The notes under the pieces are model-generated. The model saw nothing but the letters and a program-made list of their open reading frames with translations. It did no database searches and had not been told where the DNA came from. From Terriglobales bacterium (GTDB lineage: Bacteria; Acidobacteriota; Terriglobia; Terriglobales; Acidobacteriaceae): a stretch of DNA of 6,407 bases. Below, piece after piece: positions 1-6,375 of the stretch (its first letter is position 1; every line of letters begins with the position of its first letter). The stretch covers positions 1-6,407 of the forward strand of contig JAATFE010000285.1 of assembly GCA_015655365.1 (NCBI GenBank). The letters are read 5' to 3'. A program made the translations under genes and the position numbers.

Positions 1-33
1 CATTTCCGTCCTCGTCGCTTCTCCATCCTTCAT
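1..33 (-). CDS. Possible 5' end of a gene running off the left edge
   Basis: Read on the minus strand, an ATG occupies positions 3-1 and is preceded by GAGG with six bases between (GAGGACGGAAATG), a good ribosome-binding arrangement. An in-frame ATG at 33-31 would give a start ten codons earlier, but it has no clear ribosome-binding site. Nothing of the product is visible beyond these few codons, so no function can be proposed. The direction matches the diguanylate cyclase gene upstream of it. It could equally be chance in non-coding sequence. Confidence 0.25.
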   Translation of the reverse strand, partial: MKDGEATRTEM

Positions 34-50
34 CGCAAAGCAGGAAAAAA

Positions 51-90
51 CAACTGCGGATCCTTCACTACGTTCAGGATGACAAACGTC
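51..90. repeat. REP-like intergenic sequence
   Basis: The segment holds GGATCCTTCACTACG followed by TTCAGGATGACA. ATCCT (60-64) and AGGAT (76-80) form a 5-bp inverted repeat around an 11-base loop. Sequences of this general form (GGATCCTTC...CAGGATGACA) recur as dispersed intergenic repeats in acidobacterial and some other GC-rich genomes; this is from memory. Only one copy lies in this window, so repetitiveness cannot be shown here. Confidence 0.4.
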
Positions 91-101
91 GCCCTGATCC
101 C

Positions 102-167
102 AGGTCTCAAAAGCGAGACCTCCGAACCTATCCGTGGGGACCCCAGACCTGGGGCACCCAGCGCTGG
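102..167. repeat. Cluster of three short palindromes
   Basis: Three perfect inverted repeats lie close together downstream of the diguanylate cyclase gene. AGGTCTC (102-108) pairs with GAGACCT (115-121) around a 6-base loop. CCCCAG (141-146) pairs with CTGGGG (149-154) around two bases; TGGGG at 135-139 can compete for the CCCCA at 141-145. CCAGCGCTGG (158-167) is a perfect 10-bp palindrome. None is followed by a T-run in either direction, so this is not a textbook intrinsic terminator. It could stop or stabilise the 3' end of the cyclase transcript, or be an intergenic repeat of REP type. Confidence 0.4.
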
Positions 168-190
168 TACGAATTCATGCAGTCAAAGAC

Positions 191-2152
191 CTAGCGGTTT
201 TGGTTGTTTGCTGTGGACGAAAGCGTGTCGGTCTGTGACTTGTTCAGGATACGGTCGAAGGCGTTGGCGTTGCTCACGTGGTTGCGCCCGGTGCGTTTGG
301 CCTTGTAGAGGGCTTCGTCGGCCATTTGGATCAGGTCCTCGGCGTGTTGTCCGAGCTTGGGCACCATGGTGGCGCAGCCTACAGAGATGGTCATAATGCC
401 GTAGGGACTGGCCGCATGGCTGAGATTGCGGTGGCGGATGGCTGCGCATACCTCGGTAGCTACTTGCATGGCGCCCATGTTGCCGGTGCTGGGGAGGATG
501 ACGGCAAACTCTTCGCCGCCGAAGCGGGCGACAAGGTCTCCAGGGCGTGTGACGACTTCCTGGGCGGCTTCGGCGATCTGTCTGAGGCAACTGTCGCCGC
601 CCAGATGGCCGTAATTGTCGTTGTAGGACTTAAACAGATCCGCATCGATCACGAGGAGGGAAAGGGGTCTCCGGTCTCGCAGGGCGCGGCGCCACTCGGA
701 GACGAGGCATTGATCGAATCGACGGCGGTTGGGCAGTCCCGTGAGCCCATCCATTACCGCCAGCATTTCCATGGCGTGGAAGGCATCCTGAAGCTGCTGT
801 TCCGCCTGCTTGCGCTCGGTAATGTCCCGAACCATATTGAGGAGCCCCGAAGGCTGGCCTGAATCCGCATCGCGGATGACGCGCAGGCTGGCTTGCACCC
901 AGATATACTCGTCGTTCACCTTGCGGATGCGATATTCGAGGATGGAGCCTTCTGTTTTGTAGACCAATTCAGCCCGAGCGGCTTTCACCATGGCTTGGTC
1001 GTCCGGATGCACCAGGTCGATGCTCTTCTGCTTCAGCAACTGGTCGAGTTTCCATCCGGTCAGGATTTCCGCCGCGGGAGAAATGAAAGTACGGCGGCCC
1101 TCGAGATCGGCCAGGATGATCACATCCCGGGAGTTCTCGGTTACCAGATTGTGCTGAGCGGCAATCTTCCGCAGATGCAGTTCGGTGGCGCGCTTCTTCT
1201 CCAGTACGACGGAGACGATGTAGAGCATCAACATCGCGGCTACCACAAAAGCCTGCAACTGTAGACTGATCGCCGTCCCATCGCCGGGAATCGGCATGGT
1301 CGACGGGTTGCGGCTGCGGATCGCAAACCAGCCTCGCAAGGCCGCCACGAGAAGCGTCGCCAGCGCTGCCCAACCCAGTCCCAGGCCCAGGAGAATCATG
1401 ATGAGCAAAGGAAAGGCAAGAGGCAGAACCGGTACCGAGGTTTGCAAGAGAGCGGCAATCGTAACGACGGCAAGCAGTGCCAGATAGATCCAGTTTTTCC
1501 GCCATTGCTTTGCGCTTCTGAAACGCGCCTGGAAGATTGCCACGACGGTTGGAGTGACCGCGGCCATTCCCAAGGCATCCACCCCGGCCCAACCGATGAA
1601 GGCGTGCCATGGTGTCGAGTGCCGCCAGGCCACCATGGGAAAAGTGAAGAGCAGGCCGGTAACCGCGGGAGCAGCCAAGACGGCATAGCCCAAAAAGCGA
1701 ACAAGATAGGCGCGATCGGTAAAGCGCGGCAATTGTGCCGAGCGTTGACGCAGCAGCAGCGCGGCCATCAGCACTTCCGAAACATTCAGCGCAGCGCAGA
1801 CTGCATCCAAAAGGTCGCAGTTGCCGTGGGCCAGGAAACCGGCGGATAGCTGGGCTACGGAACCTGCGCATAGATAAGCCGCCCAGCGCCAGTGCGGCGC
1901 CAGCAGCAGGTAAGCGAGAAGAAGGCCGTTTGCCAGCCAGATGAAATTGGTTTCCGCCCACCCCTGATTGAAATAGTCCACAAAGGCTGCGGCCAGGAAT
2001 ACAGAAACGAAACAGCCCGCCAAGTGCAGAAAGAACCCGTGCCTTCGCTGCCATGGAAGCCGGCGACTACTGCCAATGGGTGAAGCTGCGATGCCACGCA
2101 CGTGAGTTCCCGGGTCGCTTTCGATGGCAGCACTCGGACCCTCGGAAATCAT
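191..2152 (-). CDS. Membrane-bound diguanylate cyclase (MASE1-PAS-GGDEF)
   Basis: This protein should make cyclic di-GMP from two GTP at the inner membrane. The ATG at 2152 is preferred, giving 653 residues: it has GAAAGAG six bases upstream, whereas the alternative TTG at 2158 leaves no room for a ribosome-binding site. Residues about 40-320 contain eight to ten hydrophobic segments of MASE1 type, beginning with FIWLANGLLLAYLLLAP. Residues about 333-448 form a PAS domain ending in the typical PAC sequence RDITERKQAE. The GGDEF domain starts at DGLTGLPNRRRFD (468-480). It keeps the metal-binding DADLFK (503-508), the signature GGEEF (545-549) and the inhibitory I-site R536-P-G-D539, exactly six residues ahead of the signature. 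The enzyme should therefore be active and feedback-inhibited. A polar Ser/Thr/Asn-rich tail of about 25 residues follows. The ligand of the sensor half is unknown. No EAL or HD-GYP domain is attached. Confidence 0.93.
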   Translation of the reverse strand: MISEGPSAAIESDPGTHVRGIAASPIGSSRRLPWQRRHGFFLHLAGCFVSVFLAAAFVDYFNQGWAETNFIWLANGLLLAYLLLAPHWRWAAYLCAGSVAQLSAGFLAHGNCDLLDAVCAALNVSEVLMAALLLRQRSAQLPRFTDRAYLVRFLGYAVLAAPAVTGLLFTFPMVAWRHSTPWHAFIGWAGVDALGMAAVTPTVVAIFQARFRSAKQWRKNWIYLALLAVVTIAALLQTSVPVLPLAFPLLIMILLGLGLGWAALATLLVAALRGWFAIRSRNPSTMPIPGDGTAISLQLQAFVVAAMLMLYIVSVVLEKKRATELHLRKIAAQHNLVTENSRDVIILADLEGRRTFISPAAEILTGWKLDQLLKQKSIDLVHPDDQAMVKAARAELVYKTEGSILEYRIRKVNDEYIWVQASLRVIRDADSGQPSGLLNMVRDITERKQAEQQLQDAFHAMEMLAVMDGLTGLPNRRRFDQCLVSEWRRALRDRRPLSLLVIDADLFKSYNDNYGHLGGDSCLRQIAEAAQEVVTRPGDLVARFGGEEFAVILPSTGNMGAMQVATEVCAAIRHRNLSHAASPYGIMTISVGCATMVPKLGQHAEDLIQMADEALYKAKRTGRNHVSNANAFDRILNKSQTDTLSSTANNQNR

Positions 2153-2188
2153 GGGCAACTCTTTCGTGGGAATTGTTGTTAGCTAGAG

Positions 2189-2194
2189 AGTATA
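2189..2194 (-). promoter_or_regulatory. Candidate -10 box of the cyclase gene
   Basis: On the minus strand TATACT matches the sigma-70 -10 consensus at five of six positions and would place the transcript start about 30 bases before the ATG at 2152. No good -35 box lies 16-18 bases upstream. Instead the 7-base direct repeat CTCTGAG occurs at 2216-2210 and 2202-2196, filling the -35 side. This could be an activator site. The call rests on pattern alone. Confidence 0.35.
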
Positions 2195-2210
2195 ACTCAG
2201 AGAAGTTGGC

Positions 2211-2576
2211 TCAGAGTTGCGGAGTCAGCTCGGGATGGAACTCCGCCCTGCCTCCGGGCAGAAGAATAATCTCCAGGCGGCCTTGCTGCCGCTCGGCAAG
2301 CGAAGGGCCCTCGATCTGCGCCTGGCGGCCGTTGGCGGCGGTGTATTGGATCTTGAGCGATCCCGCACCCTGCAACTGGATGCGATAGTGGAGGGTTGCC
2401 CCGGCGGCCATGCTGTTGGCGCCGAAACTGGCGTTGGGGTAATCCACCTCAAGCAGTTGAATCGCCTCGCCGGTGCGGTTCTGCACGGTTGTCTCCACAT
2501 GGTAGGAGTGGCAACCGGCCGCAGCCAGGAGGCCCGGCAGCAGCAACGCGGTCAAGACCGCGACGCGTGGTTTCAT
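2211..2576 (-). CDS. Small predicted lipoprotein of unknown function
   Basis: The 121-residue product begins MKPRVAVLTALLLPGLLAAAGC: a short basic start, a hydrophobic stretch and a lipobox-like AAGC with Cys22 as the likely lipidated residue. The mature part of about 100 residues alternates polar and hydrophobic positions, as in a small beta-sandwich, with conserved-looking segments VQNRTGEAIQLLEVDYP and LEIILLPGGRAEFHP. I recognise it as resembling conserved hypothetical acidobacterial proteins, but no function is known to me. Its ATG overlaps the stop codon of lpxD (ATGA, 2576-2573), and upstream there is only a weak CGGA. Translation is therefore probably coupled to lpxD, and an envelope role is likely by location. 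The outer membrane is the probable destination because Cys22 is followed by His rather than Asp. That destination is an inference. Confidence 0.8.
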   Translation of the reverse strand: MKPRVAVLTALLLPGLLAAAGCHSYHVETTVQNRTGEAIQLLEVDYPNASFGANSMAAGATLHYRIQLQGAGSLKIQYTAANGRQAQIEGPSLAERQQGRLEIILLPGGRAEFHPELTPQL

Positions 2577-3619
2577 TCCGCGCGACCATTTGTGAGGCCC
2601 TCGGAGGGCGCCTGGGCATCGACCTTCTTCTCAACCCGGTCAAGGCGCTTGAGCAGCTCCGGGAGGCGTTGGAAGATGAGCACGGCGCGGAGCCAGATGC
2701 GGTTGTCGAAGCCTGGCGAGCCGGAGATCATTTTGCCGGCGGGAATATCGTGCGAGACCGCCGATTGCGCGGTCAGGATGACTCCGTCGCCCACGGAACA
2801 GTGCCCGGCCACGCCGGTTTGGCCGGCGAGAATGACGTTGTTGCCGACGACCGAGGAGCCAGCAAGGCCGGTCTGGGCGCAAAGCAGGGCGTTTTCGCCG
2901 ACCTTCGAGCCATGGCCGATCTGGACGAGATTGTCGACCTTCGTTCCTGCGCCGATCTCTGTGGCGCCCACCGTGGCCCGGTCGATGCAGGCGTTGGCCT
3001 GAACGTCGACCCGGTCGCCTAAACGCACGGGACCGGATTGCGGGATCTTCTCCCAGTGGCCGGCCTCGTTCTTGGCGAAGCCGAAGCCGTCCGCGCCGAC
3101 GATTGCGCCGTTTTCAAGCGTCACGTGGTCGCCCAGGACGCAATTCTCGCGCACAACAGCGTGGGAGTGAGCAAAGAGATGGCTGCCGGCCTGAACGCCG
3201 GGATAGAGGACGACATGGGGCAGTAAGGTGGCGTTGGCTCCGAGACGCACGCCGGGGCCTACCACGACGTAGGGGCCGATATGCGCGTCGGGGCCGATGA
3301 CGGCGGTGGGGTCGATGACGGCGGTGGGATGGATGCCGGGGGCGTAGGTTGGAGGCTGATAGAAACAGCCCAGGGCGCGGGCAAAGGCCAGATAGGGGTT
3401 CTCGATGCGCAAGGTTGGCGTGTCGATCTGCTGAAAATCGGGGTCGACGAGGACCGCGGCGGCCCGTGTTTTGCGCGCCAGGGCACTGTATTTGGGGTTG
3501 GCCACGAAGGTCACTTCGGTGGGTCCAGCCTCTTCAATTCCTTTAACACCAGTAATTTCCAACTGCGCGTCGCCGTGCAACTCCGCACCCAGTCTGCTTG
3601 CCAATTCGCCTAGTTTCAT
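2573..3619 (-). CDS. lpxD: UDP-3-O-acyl-glucosamine N-acyltransferase LpxD
   Basis: LpxD adds the N-linked hydroxyacyl chain from acyl carrier protein to UDP-3-O-acylglucosamine, the third step of lipid A synthesis, in the cytoplasm. The 348 residues match the usual family length. Residues 1-90 are the N-terminal uridine-binding domain (LASRLGAELHGD, GIEEAGPTEVTFVANPKY). Residues about 95-300 are hexapeptide repeats of a left-handed beta-helix, such as VIDPTAVIGPDAHIGPYV. The catalytic histidine corresponds to His236 in NLVQIGHGSKVGE, aligned by motif with His239 of E. coli. The C-terminal helix (LIFQRLPELLKRLDRVEKK, 314-332) is typical of the trimer. The ATG at 3619 has no clear ribosome-binding site. 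The gene starts 29 bases after the upstream hypothetical gene ends and overlaps the lipoprotein gene downstream. The usual partners fabZ, lpxA and bamA are not in the window. Confidence 0.95.
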   Translation of the reverse strand: MKLGELASRLGAELHGDAQLEITGVKGIEEAGPTEVTFVANPKYSALARKTRAAAVLVDPDFQQIDTPTLRIENPYLAFARALGCFYQPPTYAPGIHPTAVIDPTAVIGPDAHIGPYVVVGPGVRLGANATLLPHVVLYPGVQAGSHLFAHSHAVVRENCVLGDHVTLENGAIVGADGFGFAKNEAGHWEKIPQSGPVRLGDRVDVQANACIDRATVGATEIGAGTKVDNLVQIGHGSKVGENALLCAQTGLAGSSVVGNNVILAGQTGVAGHCSVGDGVILTAQSAVSHDIPAGKMISGSPGFDNRIWLRAVLIFQRLPELLKRLDRVEKKVDAQAPSEGLTNGRAE

Positions 3620-3626
3620 CGCTTGA

Positions 3627-3632
3627 ATTGTA
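3627..3632 (-). promoter_or_regulatory. Possible -10 box immediately before lpxD
   Basis: On the minus strand TACAAT matches the -10 consensus at five of six positions and ends seven bases before the lpxD ATG, so a transcript from it would be nearly leaderless. There is no -35 match at the normal distance. A TTGATA (3662-3657) exists, but 24 bases separate it from the -10, which is too far. With no ribosome-binding site at the ATG, a leaderless internal transcript is possible, but chance is also likely. Confidence 0.22.
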
Positions 3633-3648
3633 CCGGAGTTGCCCCTTT

Positions 3649-4158
3649 TTACGCTGTATCAAGGTCGTTGGGGAAGAGATCGGGCTGCTCGGGGGCACGG
3701 CTGGCAGGGCCGCGCTTGCCGCCTGCCGCGCCGATGAGGCTGACCGTCTCCAGGGTTTGAATGGCCTGGCGGGGCACGTAAATCCGCTGTGTGTTGGAGC
3801 GGGTATCGGGAGGAGTCAGAAGGAGGCCGGCTCCGTCAATTAAAGAGCGGTCGTTGGCAGCCAGGCCCTCGAGTTCTTCGCCGTCGGTGAGGGTCATGCG
3901 CAGCCACAGTCCCGCGGTGCGGGGACGGGTGGCAAAGCGCTTATGGAGCAGCCGCTCGGGATTGGCCTGTTCGCCGGCGGGGAAGTCGCGCACGTAGCAC
4001 ACCCACTTGACCGCCTCCCAGCCGATGCGGAGCACCTTGCCAGTAAGGTCCAGGATCTCGAGTTCCGGCGCATCCTGACCGAAAGCGACGTCCGCATATC
4101 CGGCGCACCAGTCGCGGGAGAACTTGCGTACGATTACCGGCTTGCGAGCGGAGGCCAT
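3649..4158 (-). CDS. Conserved hypothetical protein, DUF6982-like
   Basis: This is a soluble protein of 169 residues with no signal peptide or membrane segment. The ATG at 4158 is chosen over the GTG at 4176: it has purine-rich GCAGAGCG just upstream, and the family-like sequence starts with KPVIVRKFSRDWCAGY. Visible conserved-looking blocks are KWVCYVRDF (51-59), RPRTAGLWLRMTLTDGEELEG (78-98), LLLTPPDTRSNTQRIYVPR (112-130) and a C-terminal tail rich in Pro and Asp. The repeated short beta-strand pattern with an RF...RP motif recalls small beta-barrel adaptor domains. I believe the family is listed as DUF6982 and is common in Acidobacteriota, but that is from memory. It lies 29 bases upstream of lpxD on the same strand, so the two are probably co-transcribed. 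It is divergent from the nucleotidyltransferase gene. No reaction can be assigned. Confidence 0.82.
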   Translation of the reverse strand: MASARKPVIVRKFSRDWCAGYADVAFGQDAPELEILDLTGKVLRIGWEAVKWVCYVRDFPAGEQANPERLLHKRFATRPRTAGLWLRMTLTDGEELEGLAANDRSLIDGAGLLLTPPDTRSNTQRIYVPRQAIQTLETVSLIGAAGGKRGPASRAPEQPDLFPNDLDTA

Positions 4159-4350
4159 CGCTCTGCATTGTCGCACGCGGCGGCTTGGGATGCGCAGGGA
4201 AAAAGCCGCGATAGCGGTGCACAGTTAGCTCTAGCCATTCGGCCTGAGTTGTGTTAAGGTACTGCTTTGCTGCCTATCCTCACTTGTTCCGTAAGGGTAA
4301 CAACATCAGGTACTTGGCAGAGCCTAGAGACAGCGGAAGCAGGGAACGGA
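4159..4350. promoter_or_regulatory. Divergent intergenic region
   Basis: This 192-base gap separates the starts of the minus-strand hypothetical gene and the plus-strand nucleotidyltransferase gene, so promoters for both are expected here. I found no convincing -35/-10 pair on either strand. The best plus-strand candidate is TGTTAAGGT (4252-4260), which resembles an extended -10 but lacks a -35. A small hairpin, CCGC-GATA-GCGG, lies near 4206-4217. An open reading frame extends upstream from the nucleotidyltransferase to a TTG at 4267, but those residues look non-conserved. Confidence 0.4.
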
Positions 4351-6375
4351 ATGCCTGACTACATTTATCTTTTGGAAAACCGGCTATCTGCCGATCAGCG
4401 CAATGCACTGAGCCAGATGCGCGAAGCCACCCATGAGGCGGGGATGCTCCTGTTTCTCACCGGGGATGCGGTGCGGGATTTGACCAGCGGCCACGCCGTC
4501 CGCGACCTTGAAGTTGCGGTTCATGGAAACGCTCTCAAGCTGAAGAAAACAGTCGAGAAGCTGGGCGGGGTCGTGTGGGGCGAAGACGAGGTTTCCCGCA
4601 CTCTTTACCTGTGTTTTCCGGGGACCGTGCGCCTGGACGTGACGAGCACCCATCGGGCCGAGTACCCCAAGCCGGGCAAACCGGTTTATCATGCCGCTTC
4701 GATTCAGGAAGACCTGCGCCGGCGCGACTTTACGGTGAACGCCATGGCCATCTCGCTAAACGAGGGATCGTTCGGCCTGTTGATGGACCCGATGAACGGG
4801 GCCGCGGATATCGAAGCGCGGACGCTGCGGCTCGTCTCAAATTATGGATTTATCGAGGACCCCGCGCTTCTGATTCGCGCCACCCGCTACAAGGCGCGGC
4901 TAGGCTGGGACCTCGACTCGCGGACCCAGATGCGCTATGAGAATGCCAAGGGCGACGGTGCGATTGAGTCCCTGTCGAGTGCGGCGCGGAGCCAGGAACT
5001 GGAGCAGATCGGCCACGAAGAAGAGGCGCTGAAGGTGCTTCAAGCGCTGGAGGCCGAGGGCTGGATGGAATCGCTGTTCCCGGCCTGGACCTCTGCCAAG
5101 GCGGACGAAGAGAAGCTGAAAGCCCTGCACGAACTGGCGGTGGAATTGCTGCTGCAAGGGGTTCATGCCGATATGTCGGCAGCGCAGATGCAGTTGCTGA
5201 CCGCCAGGATGGCCGCTAAAGATCTGGCAACGTTGAAGAAACTGATGTTGCGTCCGGGGTTCGTGGAGGAATGGAACAGCCTGGATGCGATGGCGGCAGG
5301 GTTTGCCAAGGTGCTGTTGGCCAAGGAGAATGCGGTTCCCTCGGCCAGCTACAAGCTTTTCACCAGCTACGATCCGGAAGCGATTCTCTGGCTTGGATTT
5401 ACGAGCAAGTCGGCAGCGGTGTTGGAGCGCTTCAATCTGTTCCTCAAGGTTTGGCCTGAATTCCGCCAGCGGATTCCACACGCCGTGATGCAGGAGATGC
5501 GGATTACGCCCGAGTTGACCGCATACCAGGAAATTGTTCAGACCATCTTCCTGGAGTTGATCGATGGACGTTTGACCACCCCGGAGGAGATTCGCGGGTT
5601 GCTTGAGCCGCATTCGCCTCCCGCGCCTCCGCCGCAGGTAACGATCAAGAGGCCGCGCGCCAAGCGGGGCGCGGAAGCCAAGGTCAAGGAACAGTCTTAC
5701 GAGGACGAAGAAGAGTCCGAGGACGATCTGGGCGGGGACGAGGACCTGGACGATATTGGCAGCGATGACGAGATCGACTTGGGGGTGAGTCTACCCAAGG
5801 TCGTGTTGGCTTCGGACGGCGGCGGCGATTCCGACGACAGCGACGACGAAGATGAGGAGCAGGAAGCGGCTCCGGCGGCAAGCAAGCGCGTCCCCAAAAC
5901 TCAGGCGAAGTCGATTAAGGCTGCGCCCGCAAAAGTGGACAGGGCACAGGTTGCAGCCAAGCCGAAGCACGAAGTTAAACCTGTGGTTGTGGCAAAGCCA
6001 GTTGCCGCGAAGCCGACTGTTCATGTGGCGAAGGCAGTTCCCGCTCCGGCGGCTTCGAAGGGCAAGACTATCGCACCTGCTAAACCGGCGCATCCGGCCA
6101 AGCCGGTAGTGGTGGTCAAGCATCTGGCTGCGAAGCCGGCGGCCAAGACTCCGGTGAAACATCCGGCCAAGGTGGCGGTCAAACTCGTGGCGAAAGCGCC
6201 TGTGAAGGTCCCCGTCAAGGCGCAGGCCAAGCCTGCCACAAAGGCGGTCGCTCCGGCTGCGAAACATGCACCAGCTAAGGCATCTCATGCACCGGCTGCC
6301 AGTTCCAAGGCAGTCAAGCATCATGGGAAGCCCGAGGCGAAGAAGCCTGCGCACAAGGCCGGGAAGAAGCGTTAA
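4351..6375 (+). CDS. tRNA nucleotidyltransferase/poly(A) polymerase family protein with long charged tail
   Basis: The head belongs to the class II CCA-adding enzyme / poly(A) polymerase family, which adds nucleotides to RNA 3' ends. The ATG at 4351 gives 674 residues and has AGGGA five bases upstream; a TTG at 4267 would add 28 unlikely residues. Motif A reads LFLTGDAVRDLTSGHAVRDLE (34-54). It has GD where GG is usual and D52-L-E54 where Asp-x-Asp binds metal. A third carboxylate may be Asp96. RRDFTVNAMA (124-133) and LMDPMNGAADIEARTLRLVS (144-163) are intact. Motif D, normally EDxxR, reads E169-D-P-A-L173, so the base-reading arginine is missing. A motif E-like ARSQELEQI follows, then a helical body to about residue 420. 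Residues 449-505 are strongly acidic and 511-674 are Lys/Ala/Pro-rich. Typical family members have about 400-450 residues. It may be an active enzyme with altered chemistry, or an RNA-binding protein that has lost catalysis. No other gene follows it in the window. Confidence 0.85.
   Translation: MPDYIYLLENRLSADQRNALSQMREATHEAGMLLFLTGDAVRDLTSGHAVRDLEVAVHGNALKLKKTVEKLGGVVWGEDEVSRTLYLCFPGTVRLDVTSTHRAEYPKPGKPVYHAASIQEDLRRRDFTVNAMAISLNEGSFGLLMDPMNGAADIEARTLRLVSNYGFIEDPALLIRATRYKARLGWDLDSRTQMRYENAKGDGAIESLSSAARSQELEQIGHEEEALKVLQALEAEGWMESLFPAWTSAKADEEKLKALHELAVELLLQGVHADMSAAQMQLLTARMAAKDLATLKKLMLRPGFVEEWNSLDAMAAGFAKVLLAKENAVPSASYKLFTSYDPEAILWLGFTSKSAAVLERFNLFLKVWPEFRQRIPHAVMQEMRITPELTAYQEIVQTIFLELIDGRLTTPEEIRGLLEPHSPPAPPPQVTIKRPRAKRGAEAKVKEQSYEDEEESEDDLGGDEDLDDIGSDDEIDLGVSLPKVVLASDGGGDSDDSDDEDEEQEAAPAASKRVPKTQAKSIKAAPAKVDRAQVAAKPKHEVKPVVVAKPVAAKPTVHVAKAVPAPAASKGKTIAPAKPAHPAKPVVVVKHLAAKPAAKTPVKHPAKVAVKLVAKAPVKVPVKAQAKPATKAVAPAAKHAPAKASHAPAASSKAVKHHGKPEAKKPAHKAGKKR
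5695..5865 (+). other. Acidic low-complexity segment of the nucleotidyltransferase
   Basis: Codons 449-505 encode two Asp/Glu-dense blocks, beginning SYEDEEESEDD and ending DSDDSDDEDEEQE. They are separated by a short hydrophobic linker around GVSLPKVVLAS. The segment is expected to be disordered. It sits between the folded head and the basic tail, where it could bind the tail in cis and mask it. That role is inference. Confidence 0.8.
5881..6372 (+). repeat. Lys/Ala/Pro-rich histone H1-like tail
   Basis: Codons 511-674 encode degenerate short repeats of the type AAKP, PAKP, VAKAPVK and PVKHPAK, with histidines increasing toward the end and a final AHKAGKKR. Only three acidic residues (D530, E541, E662) occur among about 164. 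The composition resembles histone H1 and AlgP-like bacterial tails, which bind nucleic acid through charge. At DNA level the repeats are imperfect with varied codons, so this is a protein-level repeat and not a recent tandem duplication. Confidence 0.8.

Noticed and set aside
102..121. Intrinsic terminator of the cyclase gene
   Set aside because: The hairpin is real, but no T-run follows it in the direction of cyclase transcription; the only T-run is in the loop.
278..862. Plus-strand 194-codon open frame opposite the GGDEF domain
   Set aside because: It is antisense to conserved catalytic sequence with no domain of its own.
969..2054. Minus-strand 361-codon open frame inside the cyclase gene
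   Set aside because: It is out of frame with the MASE1-PAS-GGDEF protein, whose motifs are unambiguous. Its translation shows no domain, and long shadow frames are expected in GC-rich DNA.
2217..3002. Plus-strand 261-codon open frame opposite the lipoprotein and lpxD genes
   Set aside because: It is antisense to two well-supported genes. Its product has no recognisable motif and its composition fits a reverse-strand shadow.
4267..4350. TTG start giving a 28-residue N-terminal extension of the nucleotidyltransferase
   Set aside because: The extra residues are unpatterned. The ATG at 4351 has a properly spaced AGGGA, and the protein from there begins with a sensible helical lead-in to motif A.
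5791..6354. Minus-strand 187-codon Arg/Leu-rich open frame
   Set aside because: It is the reverse complement of the Lys/Ala/Pro repeat tail. Repetitive codons such as AAG and GCC read backward as Leu, Gly and Arg, so it is an artefact.
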